A DNA stretch of 55,446 bases from Oscillospiraceae bacterium (lineage in GTDB: Bacteria > Bacillota > Clostridia > Oscillospirales > Ruminococcaceae). Both the position numbers and the translations under genes were made by a program. The notes beneath the pieces are model-generated. The model made no database searches and was not told where the DNA came from. It saw only the letters and a list, made by a program, of their open reading frames with translations. Position 1 is the stretch's first letter, and every line of letters begins with the position of its first letter. This document shows, one piece after another, positions 46,576 to 52,802 of this stretch. The DNA lies in assembly GCA_017439985.1 (NCBI GenBank), contig JAFSIC010000054.1:1-55446 (forward strand), written 5' to 3'.

Positions 46576-47493
46576 TTAGAAAATACTCAGGAACAGTTTT
46601 TCGCTGAGCAGTTCCAGCGCTTTGATGCCGGCAACGGAGTTACCTTTTGCATCAAGGGCCGGAGAGAAGATACCGATGCCCATACGGGTTGGAACAACAG
46701 CCATGATGCCGCCGCCAACACCGGATTTTGCAGGCACGCCGACTTTCACGGCAAATTCACCGGAGCCGTCATACATACCGCAGGTGCTGAGAATGGCATT
46801 AACAAAGCTCGCATATTCCGCTGGGAAGACACGCTCGCCGGTGTAAGGCATTCTGCCATGGTTTGCCAGAATGTAACCGATGCGGGCAAGGTCTCCGCAG
46901 GTGATCTGAATGGAGCAGGCACGGAAGTAGCAATCCAGTACATCCTCTACGTCATCCTGGATCATGCCATAGGTTTTCAGCATATAAGCCAGTGCGCGGT
47001 TTTTACTGCCGGTGCGTTTTTCGGAAAGATAAACATCTTCATTGAGGCAGATCTCATTGTTGTCAGCCAGTTTTCGAGTCAGGTCCAGCAGACGCTCAAA
47101 TTTCTCCTGATAGGTGTCGCCTTTGATGAGGGTACACATCAGGATCGCACCCATGTTGACCATTGGATTGATATGGTCGCTGAGCAGAGCCTGCTCATTG
47201 ACATTGATGGCATCAAATGGCTTGCCCGTCGCTTCCACACCAACATGCTCGCGGACAACATCAATTCCGTTGTCCATCAGTGCAAGCAGCAGCAGAATTG
47301 GCTTAACAATAGACTGAATAGTGAATTTCTTGCCGTAGTCACCGGCACGGTGAATGCGGTCATCACTGGAAATAATATAAATTCCCAAATCATTTTTATT
47401 GGCTTTTGCCAGTTCCGGAATATAATTTGCCAGGTTACCCTGTGCAGTATAAGGATGGCATTCCGCTAAAATCTGTTCCAGCAGTTCGTCCAT
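46576..47493 (-). CDS. glsA: glutaminase
   Basis: Serine-dependent beta-lactamase-like glutaminase; hydrolyses glutamine to glutamate and ammonia. 305 residues. FTIQSIVKPILLLLAL is the S-x-x-K site; LLSDHINPMVNMGAILMC and VPAKSGVGGGIMAVVP are later active-site motifs. The ATG at 47493 has GGGAGCGTGATGAG upstream. Single-gene unit between two hairpins. Ammonia from it could feed NAD synthase, whose own glutaminase appears lost, but the genes are 34 kb apart. Confidence 0.95.
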   Translation of the reverse strand: MDELLEQILAECHPYTAQGNLANYIPELAKANKNDLGIYIISSDDRIHRAGDYGKKFTIQSIVKPILLLLALMDNGIDVVREHVGVEATGKPFDAINVNEQALLSDHINPMVNMGAILMCTLIKGDTYQEKFERLLDLTRKLADNNEICLNEDVYLSEKRTGSKNRALAYMLKTYGMIQDDVEDVLDCYFRACSIQITCGDLARIGYILANHGRMPYTGERVFPAEYASFVNAILSTCGMYDGSGEFAVKVGVPAKSGVGGGIMAVVPTRMGIGIFSPALDAKGNSVAGIKALELLSEKLFLSIF

Positions 47494-47533
47494 CTCATCA
47501 CGCTCCCCATTGTAAGATTTTGTCGTTATTCTA

Positions 47534-47562
47534 AGCATAGCAAGGGAACGATTCGATGTCAA
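47534..47562 (-). promoter_or_regulatory. sigma-A promoter of glsA
   Basis: Minus strand: -35 TTGACA (47562-47557), 17-base spacer, -10 TATGCT (47539-47534). Confidence 0.75.
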
Positions 47563-47569
47563 GGGTTTG

Positions 47570-47610
47570 GAAAAAGTTCAGTCCCCTGCTGACGACGCAG
47601 CAGAGGACTG
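47570..47610 (-). terminator. terminator of flavoprotein gene
   Basis: Minus strand hairpin with arms AGTCC-T-CTGCTG and CAGCAG-G-GGACT around a six-base loop, then AACTTTTTCC. Confidence 0.7.
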
Positions 47611-47638
47611 TCTTATATAGGATCATATGAGGATGTGG

Positions 47639-48160
47639 TTATCTTTCGATAAAGGCACGGATCACAGCTTTTGCTTCCTCCGATGCCATCAGTGGGCTGC
47701 CGTAGGTTCTGCTTCCGAGGAAGAGCATATCCTCCTCTTTCATACCGTGGTAACCCAGAAGTTTTTTGAAGTTATCCGCACCGGAATTGCTGACGATGAT
47801 CGCCTTCTTCTGCGCATTGTTGTACGCGTCGACCCGATCCTGCCGTCCCCATGTCCAGCATACACAGCGTTCGTTAAACACGAAAAAGTTTGAACAGGGA
47901 TAACCGCAATAGTTCGGTACGATGAAGTAGGTCATGTCGCTGTTCGCGGTGGCCTCCTGCAGAGTCACTTCCATATCGTCGATGTGCGGGCAGCTATTTC
48001 CTGCCATACACTCATGGTTACAGGTTCCGCAGGCGCTAATGGAAAAGTCCGAGAAACGATAAATGGTTGCTTCGCCTTGATGAAGTTCGTTCAGGTAATC
48101 AGCGATCTGGCTGCAGTTGCCATTCGCGCGTCCGCTAAAGGAAATGATACTGATTTTCAT
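47639..48160 (-). CDS. flavodoxin/NADPH-dependent FMN reductase-like protein
   Basis: 173 residues. KISIISFSGRANGNCSQIADYL is the FMN phosphate-binding opening of the flavodoxin-like fold. A cysteine-rich SACGTCNHECMAGNSCPHIDDM segment (residues about 55-78, C-x2-C-x3-C-x5-C) matches iron-sulfur flavoproteins of anaerobes, where it holds a 4Fe-4S cluster. Probably an electron-transfer or quinone/nitro-reducing protein. The ATG at 48160 follows GAAGGTCTCGT. A perfect 28-bp palindrome covers its -10 box, so it is likely repressed by a dimeric regulator not in the window. Confidence 0.85.
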   Translation of the reverse strand: MKISIISFSGRANGNCSQIADYLNELHQGEATIYRFSDFSISACGTCNHECMAGNSCPHIDDMEVTLQEATANSDMTYFIVPNYCGYPCSNFFVFNERCVCWTWGRQDRVDAYNNAQKKAIIVSNSGADNFKKLLGYHGMKEEDMLFLGSRTYGSPLMASEEAKAVIRAFIER

Positions 48161-48175
48161 ACGAGACCTTCTTTC

Positions 48176-48203
48176 GTTTTTCTTCATTATAATGAAGAAA
48201 AAC
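48176..48203. promoter_or_regulatory. 28-bp perfect palindrome over flavoprotein promoter
   Basis: Arms GTTTTTCTTCATTA / TAATGAAGAAAAAC, no spacer. The center contains TATAAT on both strands. A -35 TTGACA (minus, 48215-48210) is 18 bases from that -10. Position and symmetry are those of a MarR/TetR-like operator. Confidence 0.8.
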
Positions 48204-48233
48204 AAGCTCTGTCAACCAAGCATTTTCTTATAC

Positions 48234-48509
48234 TTAGGAAACGCGGCGCAGGACCGGACGCTCTCTGCGGTACAGCGGTTTGCTGCACAGATCGCGGAAG
48301 CGTTCGATGGCGTTTACTTCAGTGAAGGCATAACCTTCGCTGCTGCGCTCCGGCAGCACCATGGTGTAACGGCGTTCTCCACCGATACGGCACATATTCA
48401 AAACACGCCAGCCGTCTTTTTTCAGCTGCTGCATGGTTTCCTCACGACAGGCAAGTCTCATATCGAGATAGCTTTCGATCATCAGTTCGTCATTGTTCCA
48501 ACCCAACAT
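48234..48509 (-). CDS. small protein under double LexA-box control, function unknown
   Basis: 91 residues, MLGWNNDELMIESYLDMRLA then a basic C-terminus (PLYRRERPVLRRVS). No signal peptide or membrane helix. Mid-segment KKDGWRVLNMCRIGGERRYTMVLPERSSEGYAFTEV could be a small beta-rich fold. No resemblance to known SOS proteins of this size (for example YneA, which has a LysM domain) is visible. AGGAGGACACAAC precedes the ATG. The promoter is fully consensus and flanked by two LexA-type boxes, so the gene should be silent until DNA damage. Confidence 0.85.
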   Translation of the reverse strand: MLGWNNDELMIESYLDMRLACREETMQQLKKDGWRVLNMCRIGGERRYTMVLPERSSEGYAFTEVNAIERFRDLCSKPLYRRERPVLRRVS

Positions 48510-48564
48510 GTTGTGTCCTCCTTTTTGCCTCATTTTATGTCAATGGCAGTATTTCCTTCTAAAA

Positions 48565-48576
48565 GAACGTCTGTTC
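48565..48576. promoter_or_regulatory. LexA (SOS) box, downstream of -10
   Basis: GAAC-GTCT-GTTC, within the symmetric AAAAGAAC...GTTCTTTT. Same half-sites as the uvrB box. Confidence 0.82.
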
Positions 48577-48590
48577 TTTTCTGTGATTTC

Positions 48591-48619
48591 ATTATAGCGC
48601 GGCTTTTTCCACTTGTCAA
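48591..48619 (-). promoter_or_regulatory. consensus sigma-A promoter of 91-aa gene
   Basis: Minus strand: -35 TTGACA (48619-48614), 17-base spacer, -10 TATAAT (48596-48591). Confidence 0.92.
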
Positions 48620-48628
48620 GATAAAATT

Positions 48629-48640
48629 GAACATTTGTTC
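48629..48640. promoter_or_regulatory. LexA (SOS) box, upstream of -35
   Basis: GAAC-ATTT-GTTC, 64 bases center-to-center from the other box, 10 bases beyond the -35. Confidence 0.82.
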
Positions 48641-48648
48641 TTTTTGTG

Positions 48649-48690
48649 CAAAAAAAGTTTCCACAGGCCATTTGACCTGTGGAAAACAAT
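48649..48690 (-). terminator. terminator of ABC-F / nuclease-like operon
   Basis: Minus strand: TTTCCACAGG and CCTGTGGAAA form a 10-bp stem with 8-base loop, followed by CTTTTTTTG. Confidence 0.88.
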
Positions 48691-48693
48691 CGT

Positions 48694-49443
48694 TTATTCT
48701 TCTGTCGAAAAACTGTAAAGAATAGCCTTCCCCTCTTTACCGCAGCGGTGAAGCAAACCGCACTGCTCCAGGGTATAAAGCGTGTAGCGCGCCCACGCTT
48801 CCGTTCTCCTGGCTGCTTTCATCAGCTCTTTCTTAGTGAAAGGATCGGGCAGTTCCGGCAGCATACTCAAATAATCCTGCAGCTCGTGATAGCAGTGAAT
48901 CTCTTTCAGCTCCACCGGAATCTGTTGATAGCGGGTGGCTCGTTTTTTTCTGTCCTTGCCGTAACCATTGAGGAAGCGGTATTCCTCCACCTCCAGCATC
49001 CATACCTGAAAGCTCAGATTCGGGTGAGCAAGTAAATCGCGTATCCGCATCAGCTCCATAAAGCTGTCCAGCGGTTTTCCGCTTTTTGAGGAACGCTTCG
49101 GTGCGGAAACCTCCCCACTTTCCTCATCCACCCAGAAAATCTGCTTCTTTTCCGCAATCGGATGAATCAAAATCACCGGACCCTTTTCCAGCAGAGCCTC
49201 CAGCTTCTTTTTGGTTCCGAAGAAATTTCTCGTCTGCACCTCAACGATGCCCTGCTCTGTCACAACATCCGCCACATGGGAGCCGATGCGAACTTCGTGA
49301 TAAGTGTCGTTGGGTTCTACGGTGTATTTGATGACAGCATGGACAGGCTTCTCCGACAGTGTACCGATACCGCCGCTTTTCTGCTGGCTTTTCTGCAGCT
49401 CCAATGCTGCAAGCCAGCGCTCGTACAAGTCTTTGTCGATCAT
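48694..49443 (-). CDS. unrecognised protein with nuclease-like D...E-x-Q motif
   Basis: 249 residues. GSHVADVVTEQGIVEVQTRNFFGTKKKLEALLEKGPVILIHPI (about residues 54-97) has the spacing of a PD-(D/E)xK core, with E-x-Q replacing E-x-K, as happens in some active and inactive members. A helical middle region and a C-terminal segment (LMKAARRTEAWARYTLYTLEQCGLLHRCG) of winged-helix type follow. Its ATG directly follows the ABC-F stop (TAG-ATG), so they are coupled. Function is unknown; a nucleic-acid-directed role is a plausible inference. Confidence 0.8.
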   Translation of the reverse strand: MIDKDLYERWLAALELQKSQQKSGGIGTLSEKPVHAVIKYTVEPNDTYHEVRIGSHVADVVTEQGIVEVQTRNFFGTKKKLEALLEKGPVILIHPIAEKKQIFWVDEESGEVSAPKRSSKSGKPLDSFMELMRIRDLLAHPNLSFQVWMLEVEEYRFLNGYGKDRKKRATRYQQIPVELKEIHCYHELQDYLSMLPELPDPFTKKELMKAARRTEAWARYTLYTLEQCGLLHRCGKEGKAILYSFSTEE

Positions 49444-51237
49444 CTACTTACCCTGCGCCTGAATGCGGTCGTTGAGGTCATTAAGATAAACCCAACGCTC
49501 CATTTTTTCTGCCAGCTGTTCCTCCAGTTGAGCTTTCTCGTCCATCAGTTCCTGCAGACGAACAAAGTCCGCGGAGGCTTTTTTCATATCCTTGTCTGCC
49601 TGTTCGATTTTCTCTTCCAGCGCAGCAATATCCTCATCGATGGTTTCAAATTCCTTCTGCTCTTTGAAGGTAAATTTCAGCTTTGGAGGAAGCGTTGTGC
49701 GACTGGCACGTGTGGACTGAACAGCAACTTTCTCCTGTTTTTCTTTCTTCTCTTCCTCTTTGTGGAGGGTGTAGTAATCCGTATAGCCGCCGTTATATTG
49801 ACGGATGCTGCCGTTGCCTTCATAAGCAAAGATGTGGTCAACTACTTTATCCAGGAAGTAGCGGTCATGGGATACAACGATCACTGCACCGGCATAGCTT
49901 TCCAGATAGTCCTCCAGAATGGTCAGGGTCTGGATATCCAGATCGTTGGTCGGCTCGTCCAGAATGAGGATGTTCGGCGCTTCCATCAGAATTCCCAGCA
50001 GGTACAGACGACGTCTCTCACCGCCGGACAGTCTGCCGATGGTGGTGTACTGCAGTGTGGAGTCAAAGAGGAAGGTCTCCATCAGCTGAGATGCAGAGAG
50101 AGTTCCGTTTGGAGTCTCCACTTCCACGGCGATATCTTTAATATAGTCGATTGGACGCTGATTCAGGTCCATTTCCTCACATTCCTGAGAGAAGTAACCC
50201 AGCTTCACCGTTTCTCCCAGAACAATGCTGCCGCTGTCCGGCTGAATCTTGCCGGCAATCATTTTTAACAGTGTGGACTTACCGCAGCCGTTTGGGCCAA
50301 GAATACCCAGACGATCATCACGGCGCAGAAGATAGGAGAAATCCTTGATGAGAACTTTATCACCATAGGATTTGCTGATGTTTTCGATCTCGATGGTTTT
50401 TCTGCCCATGCGGGAGAAGGATGCGGAGATCTCCATTTTTGCATCTTCTTCGATGGTCGGAGCGTTGCTCAGTTCTTCGTAGCGTTCCACACGGAAGCGT
50501 GCCTTCGTGCCTCTTGCTCGCGCTCCACGCTGAATCCACTCCAATTCTTTACGCAGCAGGCTCTGGCGTTTGCGCTGAGAAGCCAGCTCCATCTCCTCGC
50601 GCTGACTCTTCAGCTCCAGATACTTGGAGTAGTTCTCCGGATAGCTGTAAAGCTTGCCGTGATCCAGCTCTACGATTTTGTTTGCTACACGTTCCAGGAA
50701 ATAGCGGTCATGGGTGATCATGAAAATTGCGCCTTTATACGCTGCCAGGTAGCTCTCCAGCCAATCCACCATGGAGCTGTCGATATGGTTGGTCGGCTCG
50801 TCGAGGATCAAAAGCTCCGTCTCTGCTGCCAGAGCTGCCGCCATGGCAACACGCTTTTTCTGACCGCCGGACAGCACGCCGATTTTCTGCTCATAATCGC
50901 TGAGTCCCAAACGGGTCAGGATATTTTTCACCTGAAATTCTTTGGCTTCCTGCTCCGCCGGGGAAACACCCGCCATCGCCTGCTCTAAAATGGTTTTGTC
51001 GCCATCAAAGTCAGGATTCTGCGGCAGGTAGCCGATGCGTACACCGTTGCCTGTAATCACAGTGCCTGCTTCCGCTTCGTCCACGCCGGCGAGGATTTTC
51101 AAAAAAGTGGACTTGCCTGTACCATTGACACCGATGAGACCGATTTTGTCGCCCTCATTGATGCCAAGACTGACATTGTCCAGCAGGATTTTTTCGCTGT
51201 AGCTTTTGCTGATGCCTTCTGCATTTAATAAAATCAC
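49444..51237 (-). CDS. ABC-F family ATPase, Uup type
   Basis: 597 residues, two ABC domains: GLIGVNGTGKSTFLK / LSGGQKKRVAMA and GILGPNGCGKSTLLK / LSGGERRRLYLL, each with a Walker B LILDEPTN. A basic linker joins them and a C-terminal coiled coil starts near 530 (TFKEQKEFETIDEDIAALEEKIEQ), typical of Uup/YfmR. Known members bind ribosomes or branched DNA; I lean to translation/DNA-maintenance. I chose GTG at 51237, ten bases from AAGGA; a longer TTG-started frame is less likely. The nuclease-like gene is coupled downstream. Confidence 0.93.
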   Translation of the reverse strand: MILLNAEGISKSYSEKILLDNVSLGINEGDKIGLIGVNGTGKSTFLKILAGVDEAEAGTVITGNGVRIGYLPQNPDFDGDKTILEQAMAGVSPAEQEAKEFQVKNILTRLGLSDYEQKIGVLSGGQKKRVAMAAALAAETELLILDEPTNHIDSSMVDWLESYLAAYKGAIFMITHDRYFLERVANKIVELDHGKLYSYPENYSKYLELKSQREEMELASQRKRQSLLRKELEWIQRGARARGTKARFRVERYEELSNAPTIEEDAKMEISASFSRMGRKTIEIENISKSYGDKVLIKDFSYLLRRDDRLGILGPNGCGKSTLLKMIAGKIQPDSGSIVLGETVKLGYFSQECEEMDLNQRPIDYIKDIAVEVETPNGTLSASQLMETFLFDSTLQYTTIGRLSGGERRRLYLLGILMEAPNILILDEPTNDLDIQTLTILEDYLESYAGAVIVVSHDRYFLDKVVDHIFAYEGNGSIRQYNGGYTDYYTLHKEEEKKEKQEKVAVQSTRASRTTLPPKLKFTFKEQKEFETIDEDIAALEEKIEQADKDMKKASADFVRLQELMDEKAQLEEQLAEKMERWVYLNDLNDRIQAQGK

Positions 51238-51285
51238 GGTAAAACCGTCCTTTTCTCGTAAAATCAATCACTTTATTTTACAACA

Positions 51286-51314
51286 TTGTTTGCATCGGCG
51301 CAAGGTGTTATAAT
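51286..51314 (+). promoter_or_regulatory. promoter of GNAT gene 51343
   Basis: -35 TTGTTT (51286-51291), 17-base spacer, -10 TATAAT (51309-51314). Confidence 0.65.
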
Positions 51315-51342
51315 AGAAAGAAAACGAAGAAGGAGGAATCTC

Positions 51343-51855
51343 ATGCGTCTCTCAACTTCCCGCTTGACTTTGGAACCCTTGGGCATGGACTATTTTGAAA
51401 GCACCCACCATTACTCCTCCGATGCGGAGAACTGCCGTTATATGTTCCGTTTACCTCATGACGACGAGGAAGAGACCCGTCTTTTCCTCCAACAATGTGA
51501 AGAAGAGTGGAAAAAGCCACAGCCATCCTTCTATGAGTTTGCTGTGCTGCTGGATGGTATTCACATCGGCGCAGTCAGTGCTTATATTGAAGATGAAAGC
51601 GCAGAATTGGGCTGGATCCTTGATAAGCGCTATTGGGGGCAGGGCTATGCCTTTGAGGCTGCCTCTGCTTTGCTGCAATTCTGCCACGACCTTGGAGTTT
51701 GTCATTTCATCGCCCACTGTGATGACCGCAACAGCGCCTCCAAACGTATCATGGAGAAACTTGGCATGACCCTGACTCTCTGCTGCGGCGGGCGCAAGAA
51801 CCGTGCCTCCGAAGAACTGGGCACAGAATGTATTTATGAATTAACTCTTGCCTAA
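51343..51855 (+). CDS. GNAT family N-acetyltransferase
   Basis: 170 residues. MRLSTSRLTLEPLGMDYFES opens as RimJ/RimL-like proteins do; LGWILDKRYWGQGYAFEAASALLQF is motif A and AHCDDRNSASKRIMEKLGM motif B (N-x-x-S). Substrate unknown. Start ATG 51343 follows AAGGAGGAATCTC; residues before it in the longer frame look non-coding. The following arsM has a separate promoter beginning inside this gene's stop. Confidence 0.9.
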   Translation: MRLSTSRLTLEPLGMDYFESTHHYSSDAENCRYMFRLPHDDEEETRLFLQQCEEEWKKPQPSFYEFAVLLDGIHIGAVSAYIEDESAELGWILDKRYWGQGYAFEAASALLQFCHDLGVCHFIAHCDDRNSASKRIMEKLGMTLTLCCGGRKNRASEELGTECIYELTLA

Positions 51856-51877
51856 CACCCTGCCTTCATGGTATAAT
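51848..51877 (+). promoter_or_regulatory. promoter of arsM
   Basis: -35 TTGCCT (51848-51853), 18-base spacer, -10 TATAAT (51872-51877). Confidence 0.6.
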
Positions 51878-51878
51878 A

Positions 51879-51896
51879 CATTGAGACTTATCAATG
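51879..51896. promoter_or_regulatory. inverted repeat at arsM start site
   Basis: CATTGA-GACTTA-TCAATG, starting two bases after the -10. A repressor site is plausible, for example for an ArsR-type protein; none is encoded nearby. Confidence 0.55.
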
Positions 51897-51910
51897 AGAG
51901 GAGCCTATCC

Positions 51911-52672
51911 ATGCCGGAAATTCACGATCAGGTTCGAAAGGATTACCAGAAGATCCTGCTTGACCCATCCAATTCTCTTGTCACCGACACCAATACTGCC
52001 GATACCATGTCTGCCAGCGTCGGCTATACTGCCGAGGAACTGGCTCTTGTTCCTGCCGAAGCCAATCTGGGCTTGGGCTGCGGCAATCCTCTGATCGCTG
52101 CTGATTTGCAGCCGGGCGAAGTGGTCATCGACCTGGGTTCCGGCGCGGGACTGGACTGCTTCCTTGCCGGAGTGAAAATCGGCCGCCGCGGTCGTGCCAT
52201 CGGTGTGGATATGACCCCGGAAATGCTGTCCAAGGCTCGCGACATTGCCAAGAAAAACCGTATCCGCAACGTAGAATTCCGTCTGGGAGAGATTGAAAAT
52301 CTCCCTGCCGCTGATAACTGCGCTGATGTCTGCATTTCCAACTGCGTCATCAATCTCTCGGACAACAAGCCCCGCGTCTATCGTGAGATTTTCCGTGTGC
52401 TGAAACCGGGCGGTCGCCTTTCCATCTGCGATATCGTCATTATGAAAGAGCTGCCGGAGGAAATGCAGGATAATCCTGATATGCATTCCTGCTGAGTGAG
52501 CGGCGCTTCTTCGGTCGAAGAACTGGAAAATATCATCCGCCGTGCCGGCTTTGTGGACGTTTCCGTTAAAGAAAAACCGGTCTCCAAGGAGTACGAGGAA
52601 AAATGGGGACGTAGTCTGTCCGTCGGTCAGTACATCATGTCCTCCACCATCACCGCACGAAAACCGGAATAA
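51911..52672 (+). CDS. arsM: arsenite S-adenosylmethyltransferase, probable selenoprotein (UGA at 52493-52495 = Sec)
   Basis: 253 residues if UGA is decoded as selenocysteine. It methylates As(III) using SAM in characterised relatives. ANLGLGCGNPLIAADLQPGE, VVIDLGSGAGLDCFLAG, IGVDMTPEMLSKA, VEFRLGEIENLPAAD and CISNCVINLSDNKPRVYREIFRVLKPGGRL are all ArsM motifs. ArsM has conserved As-binding cysteines: here C145 in SNCVINL, and the place of the next, usually G-C-V/I-x-G-A, reads C194-UGA-V-S-G-A. After the UGA, 58 family-like codons (VEELENIIRRAGFVDVSVKE) run to TAA 52670, then a terminator. A hairpin like a bacterial SECIS follows the UGA. The family's N-terminal Cys-Cys is missing. Start ATG with GAGGAGCCTATCC. 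If the cell lacks SelB/SelA the product would be a 194-residue fragment. Confidence 0.82.
52507..52522 (+). promoter_or_regulatory. SECIS-like hairpin after arsM UGA
   Basis: Perfect 6-bp stem TTCTTC / GAAGAA with loop GGTC. The stem starts 11 bases after the UGA, the same distance as the upper stem in E. coli fdhF, and the loop carries the G-U pair used by SelB in that element. It lies in codons that also fit the protein. Confidence 0.75.
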
Positions 52673-52675
52673 ATC

Positions 52676-52700
52676 AAAGCACCCAAACGGGTGCTTTTTC
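52676..52700 (+). terminator. terminator of arsM
   Basis: AAAGCACCC-AAAC-GGGTGCTTT with T5, starting four bases after the TAA. It shows that the gene ends here and not at the UGA. Confidence 0.92.
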
Positions 52701-52748
52701 TTTGCAATTTTTCATAAAATGGCTCTTCCCAATTAAAAATATTCTTGT

Positions 52749-52754
52749 TATAAT
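52749..52754 (+). promoter_or_regulatory. -10 box of uvrB
   Basis: TATAAT with a weak -35 (TTCCCA, 52726-52731, 17-base spacer). Confidence 0.6.
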
Positions 52755-52765
52755 AGAAGCGTATC

Positions 52766-52777
52766 GAACGCATGTTC
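52766..52777. promoter_or_regulatory. LexA (SOS) box of uvrB
   Basis: CGAAC-GCAT-GTTC, 11 bases after the -10. It fits the Bacillota LexA consensus CGAACRNRYGTTYC at 13 of 14 positions including flanks, in the expected place at a known SOS gene. Confidence 0.93.
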
Positions 52778-52802
52778 TTGTATTTTATTTGGAGGTGATT
52801 CC

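Noticed and set aside
48561-48640. SinR-type GTTCTYT sites in place of LexA boxes
   Set aside because: GTTCTTTT does match SinR in part, but both sites have the full GAAC-N4-GTTC dyad, and uvrB carries the same dyad without the TTTT extension.
52493-52495. arsM read as a simple nonsense pseudogene
   Set aside because: The UGA is the only interruption, sits exactly at a conserved Cys position, is followed by a SECIS-like hairpin, and the downstream codons and terminator are intact. Kept as an alternative only.
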